From: Clostridiales bacterium | Lineage (GTDB): Bacteria > Bacillota > Clostridia > Lachnospirales > Lachnospiraceae | Assembly: GCA_018365455.1 (NCBI GenBank) | Contig: JAGZJZ010000006.1 | Location: 62,001-126,000, forward strand | DNA length: 64,000 nt | Direction of reading: 5' to 3' | Shown here: positions 44,707 to 54,416 of the stretch, in pieces | Position numbering within the stretch: the stretch's first letter is position 1 | How the letters are laid out: each line of letters opens with the position of its first letter | The notes under the pieces: generated by a model | What the model saw: only the letters and a program-made list of their open reading frames with translations | The model's database searches: none | Told to the model about the DNA's origin: nothing | Position numbers and translations under genes: made by a program

Positions 44707-45675
44707 TCATTGTATAAGATTACCTGCCACTGATAAAGCTGCGTAATCCCCCAGTTGTTCTCCCAGTCCTGCCGGTACTACCTGACATACCTGCCGGTTC
44801 TGTAATAATGTTTCCCTGCGGATTACCTCCAGCATGGGTTCTCTGAGTATATCTTCCTGTCTCAGATAAATGCTTCCGATTACAATTCTTTCCGGGTTCA
44901 GAATATCGATCAGCATAGAAAGACCTTTTCCCAGATTCTCTCCAGCCTTTTTTAGGATATCAAGTGCCAGTTCATCTCCTGCGCCGGCTGCCGCACCGAT
45001 ATCTGCTGTGGTAATTTCATCCAGCGTTTTTCCCGGCTTTAAAATACTCGTCCGACTGCCTCTCTTAACCCAGCTTTCAATATATGGCACTGCGAACCTG
45101 GCAATGCCGCCTCCGCTGCAAAATCCCTCAAAAGATCCCTTCTTGCCATAGCCTTCCGGTCCATCCTCCGACAGACGTACATGTCCCACTTCCCCTGCCA
45201 TATCACAGGTTCCGCAGTATAATTTGCCATCCAGTATCAGCCCGGCTCCAAGTCCGGTGCCAAAAGTCAGGAATATCATATTTTGTGTGCCTCTTCCCGC
45301 ACCCCAAAGCCATTCTGCCAGTCCGCATGCATTTGCATCGTTCTGTACCTGGACCGGAACGCCAAATCTCCGGGCAAAGGGCGTCACTACATCTATATGA
45401 TCCCAATCAGGCAGATTGGGCGGACACATAATCAATCCTTTTTTAGAATCCAGAGGGCTTCCGCAGCTGATTCCAATGGCTTCCAGCACAATCTCTTCGT
45501 GTGCATCAACCATTGCTGCAAGAGTTTCTGTCATCCTCTTCACTGCCTCCGAAGGTGAATCCGGAGTAGGAAATTTTTCTTTATAACAAATCTCTATCCC
45601 ATCTGTACCCGTGGTTTTCCCGATACTAACCGCACACTTTGTACCGCCAATATCAATTCCAGCCAAATAACTCAT
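44707..45675 (-). CDS. ROK family sugar kinase
   Basis: A 322-residue ROK protein: phosphate-binding GIDIGGTKCAVSIG at the N-terminus, QNDANACGLAEW with catalytic Asp, FGTGLGAGLI, and the partial zinc motif GEVGHVRL. The usual CxCGxxGC cluster is only partly seen (FCSGGG), so the zinc site may be lost. Phosphorylates a hexose, here likely mannose or galactose, or an amino sugar. ATG 45675 overlaps the SIS stop by ATGA. Confidence 0.9.
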   Translation of the reverse strand: MSYLAGIDIGGTKCAVSIGKTTGTDGIEICYKEKFPTPDSPSEAVKRMTETLAAMVDAHEEIVLEAIGISCGSPLDSKKGLIMCPPNLPDWDHIDVVTPFARRFGVPVQVQNDANACGLAEWLWGAGRGTQNMIFLTFGTGLGAGLILDGKLYCGTCDMAGEVGHVRLSEDGPEGYGKKGSFEGFCSGGGIARFAVPYIESWVKRGSRTSILKPGKTLDEITTADIGAAAGAGDELALDILKKAGENLGKGLSMLIDILNPERIVIGSIYLRQEDILREPMLEVIRRETLLQNRQVCQVVPAGLGEQLGDYAALSVAGNLIQ

Positions 45676-46310
45676 CCGAAAAATTCCTCCTCCAGCATCA
45701 TGCAGATTGTGTGGTAGACCGGCAGATGAAGTTCCTGGATATTGGGAGTTGCCACAGCCGGAACACAGATGCATACATCACACAGTTCCTTCAGCTCTCC
45801 GCCACTTTCCCCGGTCATTCCAACCGTCTTCATACCCAGTGCCTTTGCCGTCTCCACTGCATAAATTACATTTTTAGAATTTCCAGAGGTACTGATACCC
45901 ATAAGGACACTTTTATCATCCCCATATCCGTATACTTGCTGTGCAAATACCAACTCAGGTACTGCATCATTGGCAAACGCGGTAGACAATGCAATGTTAC
46001 TGGTAAGGGTCACTGCTGGAAGGCCACCCTGTAAATGCTCCGCCAGCAGTTCTCCGTTTTCCAGAGAAATATTTTTTAACTTTGCCTTCATTTCCACCGA
46101 TAACGGGCGTTTGATGGCAAATTCTTTCATCAGTTCTCCTACAATATGCTCCGAATCTGCCCCGCTTCCACCATTTCCGCAAACGAGCAGCATACCGCCC
46201 TTTCGAAAAGAATCCCGGATATTTGCAAAGGCAGACCAGATATCGGATTCGCATCCCTCCAATATGGGATACCGCTTCCGTAATTCTGTAATATGATCAT
46301 AAATTTCCAT
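45672..46310 (-). CDS. SIS-domain sugar-phosphate isomerase (GmhA-like)
   Basis: A 212-residue SIS protein. CGNGGSGADSEHIVGEL near 44-60 is the GmhA phosphate and metal site; GISTSGNSKNV near 138 is the second phosphate loop. GmhA interconverts sedoheptulose-7-phosphate and heptose-7-phosphate; in a sugar operon it may isomerise another aldose/ketose phosphate. Begins one base after the DUF1537 stop and overlaps the ROK start, so it is translationally coupled on both sides. Confidence 0.88.
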   Translation of the reverse strand: MEIYDHITELRKRYPILEGCESDIWSAFANIRDSFRKGGMLLVCGNGGSGADSEHIVGELMKEFAIKRPLSVEMKAKLKNISLENGELLAEHLQGGLPAVTLTSNIALSTAFANDAVPELVFAQQVYGYGDDKSVLMGISTSGNSKNVIYAVETAKALGMKTVGMTGESGGELKELCDVCICVPAVATPNIQELHLPVYHTICMMLEEEFFG

Positions 46311-47606
46311 CTATTCACCCCCATGAAGAAGCAGCATATCCATTGCTTTTTCCACAAATTCCGGCGTACCAAAGCTCCCGGATTTCAACACCATTTTATA
46401 ATAAGGGTGGTCTATACTCTGGCAGGTTGGCAATCCCGGCTCAATTTCTTTTAGAATCCGCATTCCCCGGATGTTCAGACTGGAACACAGCGATGCGCTG
46501 GTGTCTCCCCCGCAGACAATGATTCTGCGGATCTCATAATCCTCTATTACCTGCCGGGATATCCTGGCAAGTGTATCGGATACCAGCGTAGAGACCGCCG
46601 TATTATCGATTCCCTTATCTGCCGCAATCTGTTTTGTTTCCTCTACATCCTCCATTGAATTCATGGAGTGCAGCATTACAAAAGCTGCATTTTCATAGGC
46701 TTTTTTTACTTCTTCTGCTATCCGGCTGCATTCCTGCTGCTGTGACCTGTCATCGAATAAAAGCTTTGTATTCAGTTCAATTACCGGGTATCCCTTTTTT
46801 TCTATATAAGCTGTCTGTGCAATAGTCTGTGGTGTCAGGCTGCCTGCCATACATAAAATTCTCTGATCTGTCTCTTCTATTTTCGTTTCCGGGACAGGTA
46901 TTCTGGACAGTCCGCTTACATAAATTTCAGCCAGATATTTTGATAATGCAGAGCTTCCGCAGATAATCTTTTCATCAAAAAGTGCCTCAGCCAGGACGGC
47001 AAGATCCTCGTTGTTCCGCACATCCATAATCACATAGTTATAACGGTTTCTGCAGTCATCCACCGCCCTTTTTACGGCATCGGCACCCTGGTCAGTCACT
47101 TCATAAGTAACTGCGCCCACTTTTCGTTTTGTCTGCTCCTGCAGAATATCAACCAGACTCGACTTTGTCATTGGATGCACCGGATCCAGCTTAAACTGGG
47201 AATCGGCAAGAAGTACCCCGTGAACATAATGCTCACTGTGAATCGTAGTTCTGCCGTTATCCGGGAATCCCAGAACCACCACCGCAAATTCCTCTCCCAG
47301 TGCATCCAGCATAGCATCAAATTCAGCTCCTATATTCCCCCGGAACACCGAACACTGCTTATCAATATACTGTTTCACCCCGGGGCTTTTCACCTGGCAG
47401 ACTGCATCATAAACCTTTCTGTAAGCATCTTCATAAGTATCAAATCTGGAATCGGTATCAATAATGATTACCTCTCCTTCTTCATAACCGGTATGCTTAC
47501 CGTCTCCATAGCTGTACACAATCGTTTCCAGATTGGAATTTCCGTACATGATTCCGATATCATTAGCTCCTGTAACATCATCTGCAATTACTACTGTATA
47601 TGGCAT
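46311..47606 (-). CDS. DUF1537 four-carbon acid-sugar kinase family protein
   Basis: A 431-residue protein with the N-terminal acid-sugar binding domain (VVIADDVTGANDIG at 5-18, Asp pair) and C-terminal nucleotide domain (IIVCGGDTSASLC near 385). Known members phosphorylate 3-oxo-tetronate, erythronate or threonate; others act on related acids. This implies that an acid sugar or acid aglycone is released by the glycosidases. Located between GH38 and SIS genes, 12 bp after the former. Confidence 0.9.
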   Translation of the reverse strand: MPYTVVIADDVTGANDIGIMYGNSNLETIVYSYGDGKHTGYEEGEVIIIDTDSRFDTYEDAYRKVYDAVCQVKSPGVKQYIDKQCSVFRGNIGAEFDAMLDALGEEFAVVVLGFPDNGRTTIHSEHYVHGVLLADSQFKLDPVHPMTKSSLVDILQEQTKRKVGAVTYEVTDQGADAVKRAVDDCRNRYNYVIMDVRNNEDLAVLAEALFDEKIICGSSALSKYLAEIYVSGLSRIPVPETKIEETDQRILCMAGSLTPQTIAQTAYIEKKGYPVIELNTKLLFDDRSQQQECSRIAEEVKKAYENAAFVMLHSMNSMEDVEETKQIAADKGIDNTAVSTLVSDTLARISRQVIEDYEIRRIIVCGGDTSASLCSSLNIRGMRILKEIEPGLPTCQSIDHPYYKMVLKSGSFGTPEFVEKAMDMLLLHGGE

Positions 47607-47618
47607 TTTTGATCCCTT

Positions 47619-50051
47619 TCAAACACTCTCCAGCATATTTACTTCCATAATTTCTTTGGAAATATCATATGGTATTTTAACTGTCTTTATCTCACAGGGT
47701 GTAAAATCCAGTTCTGCTTCCCTGTTTAAAAACGGAATGGCAAGTACTGCTTTTCCCTTTTGTTTTTTCGTCTCATAAGCCCGGATTATCACGCCGTCGC
47801 GGTCTTCTGATTCCTTTATGACTACTGCTGCAATATGGTCACTCTTCAGTTCCAGAAAAGACTGTTTCTGGGGCTGGCTGCCCGCATGGTAAGTTTCAAT
47901 AATGGTAACCGGCTTCTGGTTCAGCGCTGCGGCATGTTCTACAATTTTAGAATCTTTCCAGGTGCCTTCATGAGGCAGCAGCAGATAAGTAAATTCCTGA
48001 ATGCCTTCATCCACAAACTGGTACTCCTGTCCCTCTTCCAGCTGTTTGGGATCGTGATGTGCAAATACTGAATTTTTCAGTATCGTCATACACATCTCAT
48101 CCACATCAAAAGAATAACTGTATTTCGCATCATTTGCAATGGCTAATCCATACATTTTTCCTTTTTCAAAATGTTCTCCCGTAAAGTCAAACCAAGTCTG
48201 CCCCGGCTCTTCTTCGCCATTGGCACTTTTTTCAATATATCCATAGGGAATCTCGTAGGTAGGCTTACGGAAGTTAAACCTCACCGGATATTTCACCTTC
48301 AGCATTGTCTGCGGCTCTCTCCAGTCTGCTTTTGTCTTTACTTCCACATAATCCAGGTCTTTATAGAGCCGAAAATCGGAAACAACATAAGACTGGTTGT
48401 ATTTATACTTAATACGCAGGGTGGAACGTACCGGCCCATCTTCAAGGATATGTATGTAAACGGCTTTCATATCTCCGATTTCCTTATCAAATTTAAACTT
48501 ATTGTGAGACCAGGTATCGGATTTATCTTCAATCACTGCAAGTCTTGCGCCTTCTCTTCTCAGTACTTCAAGATCTGCTTTTTTATCAACCAGATGCTTC
48601 ATACATCCGTTTACCGGATTGAATTCCAGAAAATACCGGTCATTTTCAAGGGTATGTTCCGTTACCTTTACATGTTCGAATACGGGTGCTTCCTCCACAT
48701 TTAAATAAAGTTTAAATACTTCATAACCCATGCTCTGAAGGTTCGCTGTAAACAAAAGCCTGGACTGACCGTTCACCGCAGCCTCTGACTGTATTCTCTG
48801 GGCACGGATTACATTTCCTTCACTGTCCGTGAGCCTGAACTGGTCATTACTAAGCCCCCGTACTTCCAGGTCAATTACCATGCGTCCCTGAAAAGCATGT
48901 GTATTGAATACCACAATTGGTTTCATGGTCACATCTTCTTCAATCTGAATATCCCAGGATATTGCCTGAATTGCATAATTTAAATTCTTCTGTCCAATTG
49001 CCATCGCCTGTCCATAGAGATAGGATGCATCCTCATAAGCAGACGGAATGCTTGTCCCAGCCAGAATATCGTGGAACTGGTTAAACAGAACCCCTTTCCA
49101 TGCCGTTTCGAAGTCATCCGGATAGACCTGTCCCGCCGCCTGACTGGCAATGGTGCTCCAGGCCTCTGCTGCCAGCAGCAGATTTTCAGCTCTGCGGTTT
49201 TCCCGTTTAATCCGGGACATTACACTGTAGCATCCGCTTGCATGGTGCTGAAGATCTCCGGTTACCTGATGGTATTCCTTTCCATTACTGCGGATTGTTT
49301 CAAAAAACTCCGAGGTGGTTCCCATCTCCATTACCGGCATATCTTCCCTTGCATTCAGGGCATAGATACTCTTTAAATTTTCCCTGGTAGGTCCGCCCCC
49401 ATGATTCCCTACCCCATAGAACATCATCAGATCATCTTCCCCATCCTCAAGCTCGCATTTTAAGCGCTCCGTGTATTTCTCCAGATCTTTACCCCAGGTG
49501 CAGTATTCATACGGAATCCGATAAGCCAGTACCTTAGAACCATCTTCCGACTTCCACCAGAAGACACGTCCGGGCAGCCCTTTTTCCAGGGGCATGGGCC
49601 TCATAAATACATAGTTGTCAAGTCCGCTCTTTTTCAGAATCTGGGGCAGGTTTCCGTTATGTCCAAAGCTGTCCACATTATAGCCGGTGACAGCCATTTT
49701 CCCAAATTTCTCATTGAAATAACGCTGCCCATACAGCCCCTGCCTTACATAAGATTCACCGGAAGGAATATTGCAGTCCGGCTGGATGTACCACCCGCCA
49801 ACGATTTCCCAACGTCCTTCTTCCACTCTTTTTTTAATCTCTGCAAACATCCCTGGGTTATTCTTTTCCACCCATTCAAAAAATACGGCAGAGCTGCATG
49901 TAAAAATAAAATTCTCATCTTCCTTCATGCGGTCCAGCGCAGAGCGGAAAGTTGCTTTAACCTCCTGAAATCCTTCCTGCCAGTTCCAGAGCCATACCGG
50001 ATCCAAATGGGCATTCCCAATCATATGTAGTTTTTTATCCTTCATTCCCAT
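47619..50051 (-). CDS. GH38 alpha-mannosidase (third)
   Basis: A 810-residue enzyme closely similar in plan to the 821-residue one at 28.7 kb: zinc motif GNAHLDPVWLWN near residue 15, nucleophile in YNVDSFGHNGNLP (about 128), LFNQFHDILAGTSI (about 325). No signal peptide, so it acts on imported oligosaccharide. Differences from the other two suggest distinct linkage preference. ATG 50051 has AGG 6 nt upstream. Confidence 0.93.
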   Translation of the reverse strand: MGMKDKKLHMIGNAHLDPVWLWNWQEGFQEVKATFRSALDRMKEDENFIFTCSSAVFFEWVEKNNPGMFAEIKKRVEEGRWEIVGGWYIQPDCNIPSGESYVRQGLYGQRYFNEKFGKMAVTGYNVDSFGHNGNLPQILKKSGLDNYVFMRPMPLEKGLPGRVFWWKSEDGSKVLAYRIPYEYCTWGKDLEKYTERLKCELEDGEDDLMMFYGVGNHGGGPTRENLKSIYALNAREDMPVMEMGTTSEFFETIRSNGKEYHQVTGDLQHHASGCYSVMSRIKRENRRAENLLLAAEAWSTIASQAAGQVYPDDFETAWKGVLFNQFHDILAGTSIPSAYEDASYLYGQAMAIGQKNLNYAIQAISWDIQIEEDVTMKPIVVFNTHAFQGRMVIDLEVRGLSNDQFRLTDSEGNVIRAQRIQSEAAVNGQSRLLFTANLQSMGYEVFKLYLNVEEAPVFEHVKVTEHTLENDRYFLEFNPVNGCMKHLVDKKADLEVLRREGARLAVIEDKSDTWSHNKFKFDKEIGDMKAVYIHILEDGPVRSTLRIKYKYNQSYVVSDFRLYKDLDYVEVKTKADWREPQTMLKVKYPVRFNFRKPTYEIPYGYIEKSANGEEEPGQTWFDFTGEHFEKGKMYGLAIANDAKYSYSFDVDEMCMTILKNSVFAHHDPKQLEEGQEYQFVDEGIQEFTYLLLPHEGTWKDSKIVEHAAALNQKPVTIIETYHAGSQPQKQSFLELKSDHIAAVVIKESEDRDGVIIRAYETKKQKGKAVLAIPFLNREAELDFTPCEIKTVKIPYDISKEIMEVNMLESV

Positions 50052-50081
50052 TATTAACCTGCCTTTCCATTCCTATATTAT

Positions 50082-50114
50082 GCGTTCAGCGCATTCCTGG
50101 CCGTGAATAGTAAC
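50082..50114. repeat. Truncated family D element
   Basis: GTTCAGCGCATTCCTG and CGTGAATAGTAAC match the right end of the full element at 61248-61391; the left half is missing. Confidence 0.6.
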
Positions 50115-50144
50115 TTTATATTCACTGCAATTTTTCTCTCAAAC

Positions 50145-51035
50145 TTATACTTTCCCGCTGCTGAAAAGATAATGGTTCATTTTTTCTTCTACTAACAGAC
50201 GTACTGCTTCTCTTGATTTTTCTATCACATCATCGGGATAACTGTTCAGTTCCGCTTCGGTCATATGGCCTTCCCGTCCCACTACTGCCAGCATCTCCAG
50301 CTCCAGATCGGTTGCAATATTTACTTTGCTTACACCACCGCCAGGCATCCGGGCTGCCTTTGCCACCATATCACTTGGTACGCCGGAACCTCCGTGCAGT
50401 ACCAGCGGTGTATCCGTTAACTCATTTATTCTTGCTATTCTTAAGTAGTCAACACTGGGCTGTTTTACGGTATATACGCCATGTGCCGTTCCAACCGATA
50501 CTGCCAGACAGTCCACCTGTGTCAGTTTACAGAATTCCTGTGCTTCTTTTGGGTCTGTAAACATCTCTTCATCCGTATCTGTCTCTACAAAATCCGTTGT
50601 TCCGATCTTACCAAGTTCTGCCTCTACGGTAACTCCAACCGGATGAGCGATCTCCGTTACTTTTTTCGTTACCGCTGCATTCTCATCAAATTCCAGCTCA
50701 GATGCATCAATCATTACCGAGGAAAAACCATGGTCAATTGCTTCCTGAATGACTGCTATGGTTTTCGTATGATCCAAATGCAGTGCCACCGGAACTTCCG
50801 GCTTCAGCTCATCCATAACACGGTAAAACTCCTCTGCAAACTCCGGAATCCCTACCTTATGGCGTATAATCTCCTTTTCGGAAAGCTGCACAATCACAGG
50901 GGATTTCCGGTTGATTGCCGCCTCAATAATCGGTCTGATCAGTTTTGTATAACGGGCGGAAAAGGATCCCACCGCATACTGATTTTCGGTTGCATCTTTT
51001 AAAATATCTGTCAAATTCTCAACTCTTTTTCTCAT
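50145..51035 (-). CDS. Class II fructose-bisphosphate aldolase family (GatY/KbaY-like)
   Basis: A 296-residue zinc aldolase: HLDHTKT (zinc His and catalytic Asp, about 83-86), EAELG (about 136), VGTAHGVY (His about 180) and LHGGSGVP (His about 208). Family members split fructose-, tagatose- or other ketose-bisphosphates, releasing dihydroxyacetone phosphate. Together with the FGGY kinase just upstream it likely processes the imported sugar. Preceded by a hairpin of leader repeat type. Confidence 0.9.
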   Translation of the reverse strand: MRKRVENLTDILKDATENQYAVGSFSARYTKLIRPIIEAAINRKSPVIVQLSEKEIIRHKVGIPEFAEEFYRVMDELKPEVPVALHLDHTKTIAVIQEAIDHGFSSVMIDASELEFDENAAVTKKVTEIAHPVGVTVEAELGKIGTTDFVETDTDEEMFTDPKEAQEFCKLTQVDCLAVSVGTAHGVYTVKQPSVDYLRIARINELTDTPLVLHGGSGVPSDMVAKAARMPGGGVSKVNIATDLELEMLAVVGREGHMTEAELNSYPDDVIEKSREAVRLLVEEKMNHYLFSSGKV

Positions 51036-51039
51036 AATG

Positions 51040-51071
51040 ATACCCGCTGTTTATTGCAGATTTCCTGCAAT
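51040..51071. repeat. Leader repeat hairpin at aldolase start
   Basis: ATTGCAG/CTGCAAT (51053-51059 with 51065-51071), followed on the minus strand by GCGGGTATCATT and the ATG; same arrangement as at cysD. Confidence 0.55.
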
Positions 51072-51087
51072 ACCCTTTCTCTCCAAC

Positions 51088-52587
51088 TTACATAACCTGT
51101 TGTTTAAAAATCAATTCTGCCAATGGCATATATTTTTCACGCCATAACCTGTTATATTTCATTTCTCTGTCCGCATCCGGATCGTAACAGTCTCCTGTCT
51201 TAAGCGGTGCTTCCAGAAACTGTCTGCAGGCTTCGGCTCCTTCATTCCTTTTTATATATAAAGCTGCGGCTCCCAGTACCGTTGCTTCCGATACTGAGGG
51301 AACCTGTATCCTCTTCCCCAGTACATCCGCCTTAATCTGCATCCAGGCACGGCTGTTTGCCGCTCCTCCGGCACACCGGACAACCTCTGGCTTTATTCCA
51401 TGCTTCTGGTACAGAAGCTCCATGATCCAGGCCGCCTGATACTGAATGCCTTCCATAATCCCTTTTAAAAGATGCCCGTATGTGTGTTCCATCTTAAGTC
51501 CAAAGAAATCAGCCCCTGTATCCGCCTTAAATACAGGTGTCCCCACACCGGTCAGATATGGAAAATATAACATCCCGGTGGGATCCTTCGATATAGATTC
51601 CAGTAAATCATTCATTTCTTTATATGTTATTTCTTCTTTCTGGGCGGTTTTCCGAAACCATTCTACCGACTGCCCGGCGGAAGGTATATTCCCCATCCAG
51701 AAATATCCCCCGTCTACAAAAGGTCCGTAGATAAATCCACTGTCCCGCTTAAACAACTGCTCAATTTCCGCCCCCTGGACACGGTCACTCTTTAATATCC
51801 CAATATAAGTTTCAGCCGTTCCCAGACTGTTGCAAATGTCCTCATCCCGGTTCTGCAATAGCGCAAATGCCGCACACACATGATCGTGGCCTGCCACTGC
51901 CGCCCTGACCGTATCCTCCTTACCGCACCCAAGCATCTGTTTGATTTCCGGATCACCTATTGGAACCGCTTCCCCGCTTGGCATTACTCTGGGAAAATTA
52001 TTTGTTTTCAGATGATAGCCCCCGATACGATTGTCATCCCAGCATCTCCTTCTGATATCATAAACGTAAGTTCTTGCTGCAAAGCTTGGATCCGTAAAGA
52101 ATTCACCGGTCAGTTTCCATGCGATATAATCACACATAGACAGCCAGACTGCCTCTTCCCGGTTGATATTCCCATTCTCCAGCAGCCATATAAATTTATA
52201 AATTCCATATTTAAAGCTTCCACGTAAACCTGTAGCCATGAAATTCCGGTATTCCTCTTCTTTCGTCAATTGCCCGGCAAGTGTCACCGTCCGTTTGTCA
52301 TACCAGGGTAACATATCCGTCTCTTCCATCCCGGTCCTGCGGTTTATAACCAAACCCGCTTCCGCCATACCGGTAATGCTGACTCCCTGTACCTGCCCTT
52401 TTACAGATGCGGCGAGTCCGGCAATCTGCTTCTTTACAATTCTCCAGATCACATCAGGCTTATAAACATCACCCCACTGATCCTTGGACAAAGGCGTCTC
52501 TTCCTTCTCCATGCCAATTATACTGCCTGCGTTGTCAAATAGTACCGATTTAATATGGGTCGTTCCCATATCTATTCCTATTATCAT
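51088..52587 (-). CDS. FGGY-family carbohydrate kinase
   Basis: A 499-residue kinase: phosphate motif GIDMGTTHIKSVLFD at the N-terminus, then GTAETYIG (about 265) and CAGGAANSRAWMQIKADVLG (about 405), closest in style to gluconokinase/xylulokinase. Phosphorylates a sugar, polyol or aldonate. Starts 4 bp after the racemase-like gene. The mix of FGGY, ROK and DUF1537 kinases means at least three released products need phosphorylation. Confidence 0.9.
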   Translation of the reverse strand: MIIGIDMGTTHIKSVLFDNAGSIIGMEKEETPLSKDQWGDVYKPDVIWRIVKKQIAGLAASVKGQVQGVSITGMAEAGLVINRRTGMEETDMLPWYDKRTVTLAGQLTKEEEYRNFMATGLRGSFKYGIYKFIWLLENGNINREEAVWLSMCDYIAWKLTGEFFTDPSFAARTYVYDIRRRCWDDNRIGGYHLKTNNFPRVMPSGEAVPIGDPEIKQMLGCGKEDTVRAAVAGHDHVCAAFALLQNRDEDICNSLGTAETYIGILKSDRVQGAEIEQLFKRDSGFIYGPFVDGGYFWMGNIPSAGQSVEWFRKTAQKEEITYKEMNDLLESISKDPTGMLYFPYLTGVGTPVFKADTGADFFGLKMEHTYGHLLKGIMEGIQYQAAWIMELLYQKHGIKPEVVRCAGGAANSRAWMQIKADVLGKRIQVPSVSEATVLGAAALYIKRNEGAEACRQFLEAPLKTGDCYDPDADREMKYNRLWREKYMPLAELIFKQQVM

Positions 52588-52591
52588 AGTC

Positions 52592-53269
52592 TCATCTTTC
52601 CTGGTTTTTTAATATGATTTTAAGTAAGCTTTCTTTTAACTTCTCCACTCCAAGTTCCGGACTGGTGAGAATCTGATTCTGATCCATTCCTTCCACCGCT
52701 GTTACAGCCGATGCCATAGACGCCTGAGCCAGCACGATTACATCCGCTTCACCTACACATGCTTCTACTGCCTCAGCAATTTTTCTGTCGTGGCGTTCTT
52801 TTTCTTGCGACATCAGCGCATCATATGCCCCTTCCACCAGAACACCATTGACACAAACGGTCTTTCCTGCTTTTGCAGCTTTTCGTTTAATCAGATTGAC
52901 GGTTGGTTTCAGCGTAGAATTAAGGGTGGCAAATACACATATTTTTTCCCCTTGTATTACGGCTTTTTCCGCCATCGCCTCATCAATGCGGAGTACCGGA
53001 ACCACAAGTTCACGGTCTGCTTCTTCTGCAAATTCTCCCACCGTAGAGCAGGCGCTTAAAATGATATCCATGCCCATCTTCTCAAAAATCTTTGCATATT
53101 CCATCCAACGCCAGCGCACCAGCCCGGTATCCCTTTCATCCACCATATCCCTTAGAATTGAATCATCTAAAATGTTGTAAACTTCCACATCCTGGATCTT
53201 ACTTTTGATCAGTGACGTCAGACTGTCTACGGTAGCTTTTGTTGTATGTATTACACCAATTTTATTCAT
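52592..53269 (-). CDS. Asp/Glu racemase superfamily protein lacking the second Cys
   Basis: A 225-residue protein of the Asp/Glu/hydantoin racemase fold. First catalytic Cys is in LSACSTVGEF (about 74); where the second Cys is expected the sequence is LAQASMAS, so there is no two-Cys racemase pair. One-Cys relatives include decarboxylases and isomerases. The open frame extends to 53338 through leader repeat C; ATG 53269 fits the family N-terminus. First enzyme gene after the transporter. Confidence 0.82.
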   Translation of the reverse strand: MNKIGVIHTTKATVDSLTSLIKSKIQDVEVYNILDDSILRDMVDERDTGLVRWRWMEYAKIFEKMGMDIILSACSTVGEFAEEADRELVVPVLRIDEAMAEKAVIQGEKICVFATLNSTLKPTVNLIKRKAAKAGKTVCVNGVLVEGAYDALMSQEKERHDRKIAEAVEACVGEADVIVLAQASMASAVTAVEGMDQNQILTSPELGVEKLKESLLKIILKNQER

Positions 53270-53271
53270 CT

Positions 53272-53402
53272 TTACACCCAATGCATATTCCAGGCTTGCC
53301 TGCAATACTGCCACAATAAAACAGGTTGAAAGAATCACATTGTGGCTTCCTTTCTATATCATAATCTTCTTTCAACCGTACACCTCCTGCATATTGCGCT
53401 CC
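53272..53402. repeat. Leader repeat family E, copy at racemase-like gene
   Basis: ATTCCAGG/CCTGCAAT start-proximal hairpin (one mismatch) and AGGTTGAAAGAA/TTCTTTCAACC outer hairpin, nearly identical to the cysD copy. A more decayed copy follows at 53400-53480. Confidence 0.7.
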
Positions 53403-53540
53403 TGTCTGCAATTCTGGCACAATAATACCCGTTGATTGAGTCACATCCCAGCTTCTTTTCCAAATCTATTTTCTTTCATTCATTTTCCACACAGGCTTTC
53501 TATGCGGAGTAAATCCTCCACGATGTTAAGCCTGCCCCGG

Positions 53541-54416
53541 CTATTTAACAGCTCCGCCCACATTCATACCTTCAATAAAGTAATTCTGGAAACAGAAGAA
53601 CAGTAGCAGAATTGGTATCATAGAAAGGAACGAGACTGCCATCAGATAATTCCATTCTGTATAACCCTGTCCTTTAAATACCTGAAGCCCCAACTGTAAC
53701 GTGTAAAGTTTTTGATCATTTATGTAGAGCAGGGGGCCCTGGAAATCGCTCCACGCTCCTTTGAAAGATACCAGTGCAATAGTTGCCAGTATTGGCTTGA
53801 TCAATGGCATCATGAGTTTTCCCCAGATATAGAAGTGCCCGGCTCCGTCTACTTTGGCTGCTTCCATCAGTTCATTTGGTATGGTACGGTAAAACTGCCT
53901 CATCATGAAGATATGAAAAGCATTACCTGTAAATGCAGGAATGATCAGGGGCAGATAAGTACCAACCCATCCGATCTTTGAAAATATAACATAAGTTGGA
54001 ACCAGGGTAACAAAACCCGGAATCATCATGGTTGCCAATACTATTTTAAACAATGGCTTTCTGCCTTTAAACTCAATTTTTGCAAATCCATATGCAACAA
54101 ATGAATTCACTAAAACATTTCCAATAATGGTAAATACGACAATCACAAGGGTATTTATAGTGTATTTTGTAAATGGCGCTTTTGTCCATGCAATCGCAAA
54201 GTTTTCAAACATAGGTACCTGGGGGATCAGTGTGGGCGGATACTGAGCGACCTCCTGGGGCGATTTCAGCGCCGTACACACCATCCAAAGAATGGGAAAT
54301 AAAATGATAACTGCGCCCAGACACAAAATGACGAACATAAACAAATCCGTAACCCGGTCCCTTTTAAACCTCTGTTTGGAATTCCCTCCATTTTTCTCTT
54401 TCCGTCTAGTCATCAT
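53541..54416 (-). CDS. CUT1 sugar ABC transporter permease (MalG-like)
   Basis: A 291-residue permease with six helices and EAA loop ELMEAAKVDGAGHFYIWGKL. Inner-membrane channel half for an oligosaccharide. Starts within the end of the preceding permease gene. The longest frame begins at GTG 54422; ATG 54416 with AAGG upstream is preferred. No ATPase gene is present, so a shared MsmK-type ATPase is expected elsewhere. Confidence 0.92.
   Translation of the reverse strand: MMTRRKEKNGGNSKQRFKRDRVTDLFMFVILCLGAVIILFPILWMVCTALKSPQEVAQYPPTLIPQVPMFENFAIAWTKAPFTKYTINTLVIVVFTIIGNVLVNSFVAYGFAKIEFKGRKPLFKIVLATMMIPGFVTLVPTYVIFSKIGWVGTYLPLIIPAFTGNAFHIFMMRQFYRTIPNELMEAAKVDGAGHFYIWGKLMMPLIKPILATIALVSFKGAWSDFQGPLLYINDQKLYTLQLGLQVFKGQGYTEWNYLMAVSFLSMIPILLLFFCFQNYFIEGMNVGGAVK

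Noticed and set aside
48171..48704. Plus-strand ORF of 177 codons
   Set aside because: Fully antisense to a well-supported GH38 gene; composition is that of a shadow frame, no ribosome site.
50481..51002. Plus-strand ORF of 173 codons
   Set aside because: Antisense to the class II aldolase gene, whose active-site motifs are intact.
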